This document shows positions 53,276-62,091 of a stretch of DNA of 64,000 nucleotides, in pieces (position 1 is the stretch's first letter; each line of letters starts with the position of its first letter). A model generated the notes under the pieces. It was not told the DNA's origin, ran no database searches, and saw nothing but the letters and a program-made list of their open reading frames with translations. The stretch is from Desulfitobacterium_A nosdiversum (GTDB lineage Bacteria; Bacillota; Desulfitobacteriia; Desulfitobacteriales; Desulfitobacteriaceae). A program made the translations under genes and the position numbers. The stretch spans positions 2,480,001 to 2,544,000 of the forward strand of contig NZ_CP172056.1 in assembly GCF_049860565.1 (NCBI RefSeq). The letters run 5' to 3'.

Positions 53276-53306
53276 AAAAAGGTGGGGCTTAGCTCCACCT
53301 TTTTTC
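53276..53306 (+). terminator. terminator of htpG
   Basis: A 13-bp stem with one G-U pair (53276-53288 with 53292-53304), a three-base loop and a six-T run. Confidence 0.9.
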
Positions 53307-53349
53307 GTTATATTTGTATTTAAGTTAGCGTCCCAATACCATAGCTATT

Positions 53350-53393
53350 ATCAAAAGTCAATATTAAACATTTTGATATCGTCAATATATTGA
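53350..53393. promoter_or_regulatory. operator-like repeats before the NrfCD module
   Basis: An inverted repeat ATCAAAA (53350-53356) / TTTTGAT (53371-53377) and, just after it, a perfect 12-base palindrome TCAATATATTGA (53382-53393). Both lie upstream of TATAAT at 53404-53409. They look like a regulator site, but I cannot name the regulator. Confidence 0.4.
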
Positions 53394-53466
53394 TTCAGTT
53401 GAATATAATATATAGGATAGTGAAAGTTCTAATAAACACTAAACCAATTAAAAAGGAGGAAGGAAA

Positions 53467-53745
53467 ATGGGGTTGACAATTATCTTGATTAGCGTTTGTC
53501 TTGCAGGGATATGGGGATTTATTGTACCAGTATTAGTTTTTGGCACACGTCTAAATCTAAAAACTCCTTGGCGTTGGGTAATAGGTGCTATTTGTGGTTT
53601 GCTTGTAGGAATGTTATTAGCTTTTGTAGAGTTTATGATTATTTGGCCTCCGATGAATCCTATAGTAAATATTATTGGAATTGTTATTCTTGCAGTGATT
53701 TCAGGATTGCTGCTTATTGAACCTCAAATGAAATCTGAAGATTGA
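53467..53745 (+). CDS. small membrane protein of the NrfCD module
   Basis: A 92-residue protein with three membrane segments (about 4-25, 34-57 and 67-84) and a short acidic C-terminus. I do not recognise it. AAAAAGGAGGAAGG precedes the ATG. It is 56 bp before the ferredoxin subunit and probably part of the same transcript. Confidence 0.65.
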   Translation: MGLTIILISVCLAGIWGFIVPVLVFGTRLNLKTPWRWVIGAICGLLVGMLLAFVEFMIIWPPMNPIVNIIGIVILAVISGLLLIEPQMKSED

Positions 53746-53801
53746 GAGTAACAAAGATTTAACTTGCTAATTTAAATCATTGGATCGAAAGGAGAGCAAA
53801 A

Positions 53802-54503
53802 ATGGCAAAAGAAGGTCCAAACATTAATCGCCGAACGCTCTTAAAATTAGGATTAGCGACAGGGGCTGTAATGAAATTTGGACTTATTCCAAAATCAGTA
53901 GTTGGGGTAGAAGCAACGAATCAGAACAACGTTAATTCAGAGAAAAAAATGCCTGGAGAGCAAATTGGTTTTGTTTATGATCAATCGAAATGTATTGGTT
54001 GCGGAGCATGCGTTGAGGCTTGCCGGAAAACGAATCAATGGGACGAAGGAGCTCAATGGCGTAAGGTACTATTTGAAGGTAAAAGTAAAGCACCTTCTCT
54101 GAATGAGCGTCATTTATCGATTAGCTGCAATCATTGCGAGAAGCCAGCTTGTTTAGAAATTTGCCCAGTTAAAGCTTATCATAAGCGTCCTGAAGATGGA
54201 ATCGTTCTCCATGATAAGGAAAAATGTATTGGCTGTATGTATTGTCTTTATGCATGCCCATATCATGCACCAAGTTTTAGTTCTAAAGAAGGCCGGATTT
54301 CTAAATGCCATTTTTGTTATGAACGGCAAGATCAAGGTTTGCAGCCTGCTTGTGTTGAAGCTTGTCCTATGCATGCTTTAGGTGTAGGGAAAATGGACTA
54401 TTTATTATCGTTACCCTTCGTTACACAGCAGTTAAAGGGAATGCCAAGTCCGGATGTTACTCATCCCTCGTATGTCATTATTCCCAAAAAAGAAATGAGA
54501 TAG
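53802..54503 (+). CDS. NrfC/PsrB-type iron-sulfur subunit with Tat signal
   Basis: A 233-residue protein. The N-terminus has a Tat-type signal (NRRTLLKLG, then a hydrophobic stretch), so it probably works outside the membrane. Four [4Fe-4S] clusters of the DmsB/NrfC type are encoded: CIGCGAC...C, CNHCEKPAC...CP, CIGCMYC...C and CHFCYE...C. It transfers electrons between a membrane NrfD subunit and a catalytic subunit, which is missing here. It is eight bases from nrfD. Confidence 0.88.
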   Translation: MAKEGPNINRRTLLKLGLATGAVMKFGLIPKSVVGVEATNQNNVNSEKKMPGEQIGFVYDQSKCIGCGACVEACRKTNQWDEGAQWRKVLFEGKSKAPSLNERHLSISCNHCEKPACLEICPVKAYHKRPEDGIVLHDKEKCIGCMYCLYACPYHAPSFSSKEGRISKCHFCYERQDQGLQPACVEACPMHALGVGKMDYLLSLPFVTQQLKGMPSPDVTHPSYVIIPKKEMR

Positions 54504-54516
54504 GGGGGATTTGATA

Positions 54517-55452
54517 ATGAATCATTGGGGTTTGCTTATTATCGTTTATCTTTTTATGGGAGGTATGGGTGCAGGTGCCTATCTAACCTCGTTTATCGCG
54601 AACCGAGGGTTTCTTGGTCATGTACCCAACCTAAAATATTTAGGTTATATGATTTCTGCTCCGATCGTTGCCCTTGGAACAGGGCTTTTAGTCTTAGACT
54701 TAGGGCAAGGATTACGAAAACCGTGGCTTTTATTTCGTTTAGTAACGAATTTTCAATCAGTCATGAGCTGGGGAACAATAATTTTATGCTGCTTTATTTT
54801 TATTGGTTTAATTCGTGGATACCTAGCCTGGAAAAATAAACAATCTTTAAAGTTACTTGATTATCTAGGAGTAATTCTCGCGTTTGCTACGGCGGGTTAT
54901 ACGGGAATGCTTTTAGCAGCTGTTTCTGCAATACCGTTTTGGAACAATGGGTTCATTCCTATTTTATTTATAATTTCAGCTTTATCTACCGGAATGTCTG
55001 CAACTACCTTTCTGGCTTATTTTATAGGAAAAGAACCGGATGAGCATCGTCGCGTAAATCTGATGCATCTTATTTTAGTAGCAATTGAACTTTTAGTGCT
55101 ATTTCTCTTCTTTACTGCTCTTTCCCAAGGAAAAATGGGAGCTATTGCCATACAGTCTGAGAGAATGCTTCTTTATGATAAATTCTCGTTTGCATTTTGG
55201 TTCTTCTTTGTTGGGATTGGATTAGTTGGCCCGCTCATTTTGTATCTATATAATTATTTTCATGCAGCCAATTTATGGCTTCGATTAAAGCGTTTTTTTG
55301 CTAACCGCAAAGAATCCGAAACAAAGAATTCCATTAAAAATGAATTTAAATATTCTTGGTTGTGTGATATAGCAATTCTAATTGGTGGATTTTCTTTACG
55401 GTGTCTTATTGTTCTTGCTGCATTGCCCTTATGGAATGGGCTTATCAATTAG
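54517..55452 (+). CDS. NrfD/PsrC-type membrane quinone-interacting subunit
   Basis: A 311-residue integral membrane protein with about eight to nine segments, of the NrfD/PsrC family that exchanges electrons with the quinone pool. The N-terminus (GGMGAGAYLTSF) and the conserved GLLVLDLGQ segment are typical. The ATG at 54517 follows AGGGGGGAT. It stands with an NrfC-type subunit but with no molybdopterin catalytic subunit in the window. Confidence 0.85.
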   Translation: MNHWGLLIIVYLFMGGMGAGAYLTSFIANRGFLGHVPNLKYLGYMISAPIVALGTGLLVLDLGQGLRKPWLLFRLVTNFQSVMSWGTIILCCFIFIGLIRGYLAWKNKQSLKLLDYLGVILAFATAGYTGMLLAAVSAIPFWNNGFIPILFIISALSTGMSATTFLAYFIGKEPDEHRRVNLMHLILVAIELLVLFLFFTALSQGKMGAIAIQSERMLLYDKFSFAFWFFFVGIGLVGPLILYLYNYFHAANLWLRLKRFFANRKESETKNSIKNEFKYSWLCDIAILIGGFSLRCLIVLAALPLWNGLIN

Positions 55453-55467
55453 TAAAGTTGAGCTGCT

Positions 55468-55509
55468 GAAGCCGATTTCTCCTATAATAGGATAAACCGG
55501 CTTCTTTTT
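55468..55509 (+). terminator. terminator of the NrfCD module
   Basis: A 7-bp stem GAAGCCG/CGGCTTC (55468-55474 with 55498-55504) followed by TTTTTATTT. The loop is long. Confidence 0.65.
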
Positions 55510-55517
55510 ATTTCGTC

Positions 55518-55721
55518 TTATATATTATCTTGGGCGGCTAGGATTTCTTCAATTGTGGAAGTCTTTCGGCAATGCGGACAAACCCAACTCCAGTTTGAAC
55601 GTTCGCGAGCGATATTAAAAATGGGCCCGGCTTCCCTGTGTAAAAACTTCCAAGTCGTAATGCTCCATTGGTCTGAGGTAGATTTAATTCCGCAAAAGGG
55701 ACAAATGTAACCTTCAGCCAT
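55518..55721 (-). CDS. small zinc-ribbon protein
   Basis: A 67-residue protein with CPFC near the N-terminus and CPHC near the C-terminal third, forming a likely zinc ribbon. I do not recognise the family. AAGGGGGGAAAGCCT precedes the ATG. It is leftward and ends beside the terminator of the NrfCD module. Confidence 0.65.
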   Translation of the reverse strand: MAEGYICPFCGIKSTSDQWSITTWKFLHREAGPIFNIARERSNWSWVCPHCRKTSTIEEILAAQDNI

Positions 55722-55818
55722 AGGCTTTCCCCCCTTTAGACATATATTTCTGATATAATTTATTCTGTAATTAAAAAAGTTGAATAGACATACTGTAAAA
55801 AATAAAGGAGAATAAAAG

Positions 55819-56205
55819 ATGCTCGAAAAACCATTGGTCGCTTTAATAGCACATGATCAGAAGAAAGAGGATATGATTCAGTTTGCTCGAACTTATCGTT
55901 CAGTTTTGGAATGCTGCAATTTAATCGCTACAGGTACAACCGGCCGCCGAATTCATGAAGAAACGGGTTTGGAAATAGAATACTGTTTGTCTGGTCCGCT
56001 TGGAGGCGACCAACAAATTGGCGCTCGCGTGGCTCAAGGTGATGTTACAGCGGTCATATTTATGCGTGATCCGCTTACGGCACAGCCTCATGAACCGGAT
56101 GTCTCCGCTCTGCTGCGTCTCTGCGATGTTCACAATATTCCGCTGGCGACCAATCCTAACTCAGCTCATATTTTGGTTGAATGGTTAAGGAATCGTTTGA
56201 TTTAA
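55819..56205 (+). CDS. mgsA: methylglyoxal synthase
   Basis: A 128-residue enzyme that converts dihydroxyacetone phosphate to methylglyoxal and phosphate, a bypass of lower glycolysis. The family features are visible: ALIAHDQKK at the N-terminus, ATGTTGRRI for phosphate, GPLGGDQQIGA with the catalytic Asp, and DPLTAQPHEPD. The AAAGGAG RBS is clear. It is of full length. Confidence 0.92.
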   Translation: MLEKPLVALIAHDQKKEDMIQFARTYRSVLECCNLIATGTTGRRIHEETGLEIEYCLSGPLGGDQQIGARVAQGDVTAVIFMRDPLTAQPHEPDVSALLRLCDVHNIPLATNPNSAHILVEWLRNRLI

Positions 56206-56317
56206 CAGCGGAAAATACTCTTTTGCCTTGAATTCTTATCCTTTTTCCGGCATACAAATTAGTTAGGGCTTTTAAATGATACGGAAAGGGATAGGAAGGT
56301 GAGGCTGTGTTGGGAAG

Positions 56318-57094
56318 TTGATCAATCATGTTGAGGTATGTTTTCCAATAGCGGGTTGGGAGATGTTAGAGTTACCTAAACCTGTCTTTAAGCGCATGCG
56401 TAATAAATCCTTGTATTGGTTTCAGCAAAGATTAAACTGGGGGGGGAACCATTTCAATACGCTGCGCTGTGAAAACCTGGATATGGTTGCTACGTATCGC
56501 CCTTATCACTTTAACGGCGGGGAGTTTGGGCTGTATCTTTATGCGCATTATTTTACAGCTTTTCTATTAAATATTATGGAGAGGACAGGACTGCTCTTTA
56601 ACGAGGCTCACCGGTTTGCCTTGGAATGTGTTCAGACGCATGGAGCATTCCATTATCTCGTTGAAAGATATGCCGGCTTAATGAACGCGGTCTCTTCTTA
56701 TCCTCACTATAAGAAGGAAGTTTATAGTCCATTATGGGGAACGGAAGAGTGTATTGAAGAAACTCTGGCTAATGCTTACCTCTTTCAAAACCATCCTGAG
56801 TGGGAGGAAAAGAGACTTAATTATGTTCATGAGCTTTTTAAAAAGCAGCGGGACGGATACGCTCAAGCTGCTGGAATCCAGCAAAAAACAATAACCTCAT
56901 TGTACCGGCAGCTTGAAAACTTTATCGGCGGGCGGAAAACGTTCTCATTAGAGGAATGGATTAGACGAAGAACACCTTTTTACGTCGATCATCTTCCGGT
57001 TTATTTGGTTAATGATTGCCTTAAGGATTCAGAATTTGAGAACGTTATAGAGATTGTTTTTCCGGCTTGTTTAGACTGGGAAGTGAATCTTTAA
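56318..57094 (+). CDS. hypothetical protein
   Basis: A 258-residue soluble protein rich in aromatic and His residues that I do not recognise. The TTG at 56318 is the only upstream start in frame, and AAGGTGAGG lies 13 bases before it, which is long. A later ATG (after GGTTGGGAG, near 56363) is possible. No membrane segment is visible. Confidence 0.55.
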   Translation: MINHVEVCFPIAGWEMLELPKPVFKRMRNKSLYWFQQRLNWGGNHFNTLRCENLDMVATYRPYHFNGGEFGLYLYAHYFTAFLLNIMERTGLLFNEAHRFALECVQTHGAFHYLVERYAGLMNAVSSYPHYKKEVYSPLWGTEECIEETLANAYLFQNHPEWEEKRLNYVHELFKKQRDGYAQAAGIQQKTITSLYRQLENFIGGRKTFSLEEWIRRRTPFYVDHLPVYLVNDCLKDSEFENVIEIVFPACLDWEVNL

Positions 57095-57132
57095 AGATAG
57101 ATTATCTATTTCTTTTTATAAGAAAATGCTTA

Positions 57133-57162
57133 TTGACGTAAACTATTTTCGGGGTTTATTAT
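57133..57162 (+). promoter_or_regulatory. sigma-A promoter of the marR-efflux unit
   Basis: TTGACG (57133-57138), an 18-base spacer and TATTAT (57157-57162). An inverted repeat TAAAC-N10-GTTTA lies across the spacer and is a plausible MarR operator. Confidence 0.65.
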
Positions 57163-57193
57163 TTAACGGAATAAGTATTAGGTGGGGATCATC

Positions 57194-57622
57194 ATGCCAA
57201 TTTTAAATGAAACAGATATCCTGGTACGTTTGATTGGTCAAAAGTTTCAACAATTAATGATTCCAAAAGAAGGGCCTATGTCTTTTCATCAATATTATTT
57301 TCTTAAATATCTGGAACGTAAGAAAGCATGTACTCCTTCTGAGATTGCAGATCAATTTGGGATTACTTTAGGAGCCGTTTCCGGATTTATCGACCGTATC
57401 TATAAATTAAATCTAATTACACGGATCCGGAGTGAAAAGGATCGGCGTCAGGTTATTATTCGGTTTTCAGAAGAAGGAAAAAATCAGTTGAAGATTTTTG
57501 AAAAAAGAAGTGTAGAAATCAACCGGCAAATTCTTGAAAAGTTAGGGCAAGAGGAGATAGAAGTTCTTAATCAGCATTTAGCGCGATTCCGTCAGGTTCT
57601 TGATGAAATATCAGGCGTTTAA
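57194..57622 (+). CDS. MarR-family transcriptional regulator
   Basis: A 142-residue MarR-type winged helix protein. The recognition helix region TPSEIADQFGITLGAVSGFIDRIYKLNLI and the wing RIRSEKDRRQVIIRF are clear. It lies 95 bp before an efflux transporter, the usual arrangement for a repressor of a drug pump. The ATG at 57194 follows GGTGGGGAT. Confidence 0.88.
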   Translation: MPILNETDILVRLIGQKFQQLMIPKEGPMSFHQYYFLKYLERKKACTPSEIADQFGITLGAVSGFIDRIYKLNLITRIRSEKDRRQVIIRFSEEGKNQLKIFEKRSVEINRQILEKLGQEEIEVLNQHLARFRQVLDEISGV

Positions 57623-57717
57623 TGAAGATATAGACTAATATTAGTATTCAGAGGTTGGGGAAGAAACAGCATTTGCTGGAAAATTGTTTATTGTAGAGGA
57701 TAGGAGATTGAGATTTA

Positions 57718-58905
57718 ATGAATAAAAAACAGACTCGGCCAATAGTTATCTTGTTTTTCGTCCAGTTTTTAGTGATGATGGGGTTTGGAATTGTGATTCC
57801 AATTTTGCCTTTTTTAGTTCAAGATTTGGGCGGAAATGCAATTTCTCTTGGTATCTTCATGTCAGCTTACTCCATCATGCAATTTTTCTTTGCACCTTTT
57901 TGGGGCCGTATGTCGGACCGAATCGGGCGAAGACCTGTTCTTCTCATAGGTATAAGCGGCTACGGACTAACTTTTTTCCTTTTTGGGGTTATTCATCAGC
58001 TTTGGCTTTTGATCGCTGTTCGGGCATTATCCGGCTTAGTGTCTTCCGCAACTCTGCCTACAGCGATGGCATATTTGGCAGACATCACGGAAGGAGCAGA
58101 TCGCTCAAAAAGTATGGGGCTTATTGGTGCGGCAATGGGCCTTGGAATGGTTTTCGGACCGGCTTTAGGCGGCTGGTTAGGCCATTATAGTTTTTCGACT
58201 CCGTTTTTCGCCGCAGGAGCCTTAGCACTTGCTATTCTTCCGTTTGCCTGGTTCTTCTTGCCTGAAACTCTGAATTCATCCAGTGCCCGCTCGAATAAGA
58301 AAATTCCTCGCTTTAGTCTTCAGATTTTTAAGGATCCTCTATTAACACTTTATATTTTTAACTTTGTCATTAACTTTTCAATGGCTATGTTTGAAACCAC
58401 TTTTGCACTCCTTGCTGCGGCCAAAGTAGGTTTTGGCCCAAAAGAAATGGGAATAACATTTACTATCCTCGGAATTTTTGGGGTCATCGTTCAGGGGGGG
58501 TTAATCGGAAGGTTAGTCAGCCGGTTTGGTGATGCTCCACTGGTTAAAACCGGTACATACTTATGTGGTTTTGCTCTTATTTTTATTATATTGGCACCAA
58601 ATACAGTTACCTTAGTCATGGCTACAGTCTTATTCATGGTTGGCAATTCATTAACCGGCCCGACAAGTTCCAGTCTTGTAACAAAACAAAAAAGCGGGAG
58701 TCAAGGTGCTTCGCTCGGGCTGTTCCAATCCTTTGCAAGCCTTGGAAGAATCCTCGGACCCGTTATCGGCGGGGCTTTATATGGGCTGGCAAAGGGGTTG
58801 CCTTATATAACGGGAGCGATTCTTCTATTGGGTTTGGTCATTGTGGCACAGCAAAAACTTTATGCTTATGGAAAAACAGAAATTAAGCGCCCCGCCCGAT
58901 CCTAA
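57718..58905 (+). CDS. MFS multidrug efflux transporter
   Basis: A 395-residue protein with twelve membrane segments of the drug:H+ antiporter-1 type. The loop 2-3 motif GRMSDRIGRRPVLL and motif C (GLGMVFGPALGGWLG) mark an exporter. It is probably repressed by the MarR protein just upstream. The RBS (ATAGGAGA) is acceptable. Confidence 0.86.
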   Translation: MNKKQTRPIVILFFVQFLVMMGFGIVIPILPFLVQDLGGNAISLGIFMSAYSIMQFFFAPFWGRMSDRIGRRPVLLIGISGYGLTFFLFGVIHQLWLLIAVRALSGLVSSATLPTAMAYLADITEGADRSKSMGLIGAAMGLGMVFGPALGGWLGHYSFSTPFFAAGALALAILPFAWFFLPETLNSSSARSNKKIPRFSLQIFKDPLLTLYIFNFVINFSMAMFETTFALLAAAKVGFGPKEMGITFTILGIFGVIVQGGLIGRLVSRFGDAPLVKTGTYLCGFALIFIILAPNTVTLVMATVLFMVGNSLTGPTSSSLVTKQKSGSQGASLGLFQSFASLGRILGPVIGGALYGLAKGLPYITGAILLLGLVIVAQQKLYAYGKTEIKRPARS

Positions 58906-59041
58906 AAATATCATTCAGAGTTTCTTAAATATATCGTAATATATCGAAAATCATGTATATTGAGTAATATCAGTATTATATGTTAGACTAAAATTAAGGC
59001 GTATTTTTTAAACATGCGCTAGCGAAGAAAGGGGAACTCGA

Positions 59042-59803
59042 ATGATCAAGGGGATACTGATTGACGATGAGGCTCCAGCCCGCCGAGAGCTTCGATTCCT
59101 GCTTGAACAGATTAGTGAAGTAGAGATCATCGCGGAATTTGCCGATGGGGAAGAAGCTTTGGAAAAAATACCGAAGCTGCTGCCGGATGTTCTCTTTATC
59201 GATATTCAGCTTCCTAATATGAGTGGTTTAGAATTAGCTCACTGGTTAATTCAGCAAGGCCTTAAAGCATCGATGGTTTTTGCCACGGCGCATGACGAAT
59301 ATGCTCTCCAAGCTTTTGAAGTTAATGCTATTGATTATATTCTTAAACCATTTAATCCCGAGCGAGTACAACATACAATGACGAGGATTAAACAACAGCT
59401 TCATGATCGAGAAGCCTGGGCTAATAAAGTCATTAAAGCCATTGAAGGTATGGAAACACAACGAAAATACCGTAAAATACCGGCCTTTAATAATGGCAAG
59501 GTTGTTCTAGTGGATCAACAAGAGATACTCTATGCAATTTCCGAGGGACGTCATGCATCTTTGGTAACGGCAGAGGAAACCTGGCCGACTTCTTTGACGC
59601 TTCAGGAAATTGAAGAAAGGCTGGATCCCAAACAATTCTTAAGAACTCATCGGTCATACCTTGTTAATATTGATCGAATTCGTGAAATCATTCCATGGTT
59701 TAACGGAACATATAAACTCGTTTTGAATTTACCCCATCAATCTTTGGAAATACCGGTGAGCCGGACGTTTGTTCGTCTCCTTCGTAAAGAATTTAATTTT
59801 TAA
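59042..59803 (+). CDS. LytTR-family response regulator
   Basis: A 253-residue protein with a receiver domain (residues 1-120: the acidic IDDE, phosphorylatable Asp in FIDIQLP near residue 54, and KPF) and a LytTR DNA-binding domain (about 150-250, LRTHRSYLVN). No histidine kinase gene lies next to it. A cstA gene follows after its terminator, as in the BtsR/BtsT and YpdB/YhjX systems, where LytTR regulators control a pyruvate carrier. Confidence 0.9.
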   Translation: MIKGILIDDEAPARRELRFLLEQISEVEIIAEFADGEEALEKIPKLLPDVLFIDIQLPNMSGLELAHWLIQQGLKASMVFATAHDEYALQAFEVNAIDYILKPFNPERVQHTMTRIKQQLHDREAWANKVIKAIEGMETQRKYRKIPAFNNGKVVLVDQQEILYAISEGRHASLVTAEETWPTSLTLQEIEERLDPKQFLRTHRSYLVNIDRIREIIPWFNGTYKLVLNLPHQSLEIPVSRTFVRLLRKEFNF

Positions 59804-59848
59804 CAATAATTTAATATTTTTTTGAACATAGATTTAAACATAGTATAG

Positions 59849-59888
59849 AGTAGTTTGTAATAAAACAAGCTACTTTTATTTAATTTTT
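59849..59888 (+). terminator. terminator of the LytTR response regulator gene
   Basis: A 10-bp stem with one U-G pair (59849-59858 with 59865-59874) and TTTTATTTAATTTTT. Confidence 0.75.
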
Positions 59889-60024
59889 AGGGATATTTAG
59901 ACCATTTTGATCGTAAAATTTATAAAAATTCAAATTCCTATAAATTGTTTGGGCCTGTTCTTCAGTTCATCATTTCGACTAATCATTAGACTTTCGTAGG
60001 ATATGTAATTCATGTAGAGTTTTC

Positions 60025-60068
60025 AAACTGTTATGCAACTGTAAAAGCATGTTATACAACATCTGTAG
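60025..60068 (+). promoter_or_regulatory. direct repeats, possible LytTR site upstream of cstA
   Basis: CTGT occurs at 60028, 60039 and 60063, on the same strand and at intervals of 11 and 24 bases, about one and two helical turns. LytTR regulators often bind tandem direct repeats on one face. The match to a defined consensus is weak. Confidence 0.4.
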
Positions 60069-60209
60069 ACAATTAGCTGAATTTTATGATTATAATATGA
60101 TGAACTTCTTAAATGGGCAGTCTTTACTTTTTAGAAAAGGAGGGCAGAATTATAATTTTGGTCTTATTTTTTATGAACTAATTTAATAAGAGAAGGAGGA
60201 ATGTAAAGA

Positions 60210-62021
60210 ATGAATGCCTTAACACTCGTCATTGCTGCTGCTTGTATCCTTATTCTTGCGTATCGATTCTACGGTGCTTTTCTTGTTACAAAAGTACTGG
60301 TCGTTGATGAGAATCGTGTTACTCCTGCTCACCGGTTAGAGGATGGTCAAAACTATGTTCCTACAAATAAATGGGTTGTTTTTGGACACCATTTTGCTGC
60401 AATTGCAGGGGCTGGTCCTCTTGTCGGACCGGTTTTGGCCGCTCAATTTGGTTACTTGCCCGGTCTTGTCTGGATTTTAGTAGGTTCTGTACTGGGTGGT
60501 GCAGTCCATGATATGATTATTCTTTTTGCTTCTGTTCGCTATAACGGACGTTCACTTTCAGAAATTGCGAAAGAAGAAATCGGTAAGGTATCCGGTTTGA
60601 CAACGGGTATTTCTATTCTCTTCATTCTTGTGCTCGCAATGGCTGGCTTGGCTGTTGTTATTGTAGGTGCAATGAAGAATAACCCTTGGGGTTCCTTTAT
60701 TATTACAAGTACTATTCCAATCGCACTTTTGGTCGGAGCATATATGTATAAAATCCGCCCTGGAAAAATTGGAGAGGCTTCCGCTCTTGGTGTTGCACTC
60801 GTCTTTGTAGCGATTTGGGTAGGGCAAGCCGTTGTTTCGACCAGCATAGGAGCTTGGTTTGACTGGTCTGAACAACAAATGTGGATTATTCTTCCGGTCT
60901 ATGGCTTAGTTGCTGCAATTTTGCCGGTATGGCTGCTGCTTGCTCCGCGCGACTATATCAGCAGTTATTTGAAAATTGGTACGATCCTGATGCTGGCAAT
61001 TGGAATTATCTATGTTCATCCGCAAATTGTGATGCCTTCAGTTACTGATTTTGCAAGGACTGCAAATGGTCCGATTGTAAAAGGTCCGATTTGGCCTTTT
61101 GTTAGTATTACGATTGCTTGTGGTGCTATTTCTGGTTTCCATGCTTTGATTAGTTCAGGTACGACTCCTAAGATTATCAATAGTGAAAAAGATATCCAAC
61201 TCGTTGGTTTTGGCGGAATGCTCATGGAAGCCTTCGTTGCAGTTATGGCGCTAATCGCAGCTACAGTGCTCCAGCCGGGAGACTATTTCGCGATCAATGC
61301 CGCTCCTAAAGTCTTTGCTACATTAGGTATGCATACGGTAGATCTTCAAAACCTATCCAATATGGTAGGCATGGATTTAGCCGGACGTACAGGAGGAGCT
61401 GTTACCCTCGCAGTTGGTATGGCTCACGTTTTCTCTCAAATGCTGGGAACTCACTTGATGAAATACTGGTATCAATTCGGAATTATGTTTGAGGCTCTCT
61501 TCATCTTAACGACGATTGATGCCGGAACTCGGGTAGGTCGTTATATTCTCCAAGATTTCTTGGGACGTTATGTCTATAAACCCTTTGGAAATATTCACTG
61601 GTGGCCTGGTGTAATAATTACGAGTGCTGTAATTTCCGGAGCATGGGGTTACATGCTCTGGGGAGGAAATGTTGCCTCAATTTGGCCTATTTTTGGTGTG
61701 TCTAACCAGCTTCTTGCAACCATCGTTTTAGCGATTGGAACAACCACTATTCTAAGAAACTCCAAGAAGATGGTCTATGCTTGGACAACACTTGTCCCTC
61801 TTGTTTACATGGTTTTCACCGTTTTCTATGCAGGAATATGGTCCATGATGAATCAATATCTGCCGGCTAAGGATTACATCAAAGCTGCTCTTATTGTGAT
61901 CATGTTGCTGTTAGCTGCGGTGATCATTATTGATAGTGTCCGTAAATGGGTTGAAATCGTTAATGATCGTAACGCAGGACGTTCTACAGCAACGGTTTCG
62001 CTGCCTTTATCAGGTAAATAA
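60210..62021 (+). CDS. cstA: carbon starvation protein CstA family transporter
   Basis: A 603-residue membrane protein with about sixteen segments. The GHHFAAIAGAGPLVGP signature is near residue 60, and FHALISSGTTPK is mid-protein. Family members carry peptides or pyruvate under carbon stress. The strong RBS GAAGGAGGAA precedes the ATG. It stands next to a LytTR regulator, as in pyruvate-uptake systems. A terminator-like repeat lies downstream (62051-62089). Confidence 0.9.
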   Translation: MNALTLVIAAACILILAYRFYGAFLVTKVLVVDENRVTPAHRLEDGQNYVPTNKWVVFGHHFAAIAGAGPLVGPVLAAQFGYLPGLVWILVGSVLGGAVHDMIILFASVRYNGRSLSEIAKEEIGKVSGLTTGISILFILVLAMAGLAVVIVGAMKNNPWGSFIITSTIPIALLVGAYMYKIRPGKIGEASALGVALVFVAIWVGQAVVSTSIGAWFDWSEQQMWIILPVYGLVAAILPVWLLLAPRDYISSYLKIGTILMLAIGIIYVHPQIVMPSVTDFARTANGPIVKGPIWPFVSITIACGAISGFHALISSGTTPKIINSEKDIQLVGFGGMLMEAFVAVMALIAATVLQPGDYFAINAAPKVFATLGMHTVDLQNLSNMVGMDLAGRTGGAVTLAVGMAHVFSQMLGTHLMKYWYQFGIMFEALFILTTIDAGTRVGRYILQDFLGRYVYKPFGNIHWWPGVIITSAVISGAWGYMLWGGNVASIWPIFGVSNQLLATIVLAIGTTTILRNSKKMVYAWTTLVPLVYMVFTVFYAGIWSMMNQYLPAKDYIKAALIVIMLLLAAVIIIDSVRKWVEIVNDRNAGRSTATVSLPLSGK

Positions 62022-62060
62022 TTAAAAAATAAACAAAATAAAAAATTACCCATTAAAAAT

Positions 62061-62091
62061 CTCCGAAGCGATGCTTCGGAGATTTTTTTTG
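62061..62091. terminator. bidirectional terminator between cstA and pepT
   Basis: The stem AATCTCCGAAGC/GCTTCGGAGATT, with a short loop, is followed by TTTTTTTG. It lies between convergent genes. Confidence 0.85.

Larger units (their letters stand above)
59804..60209 (+). other. intergenic region upstream of cstA
   Basis: It contains the terminator of the response regulator gene and three CTGT repeats (60028, 60039 and 60063). No ORF is visible. Confidence 0.55.
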
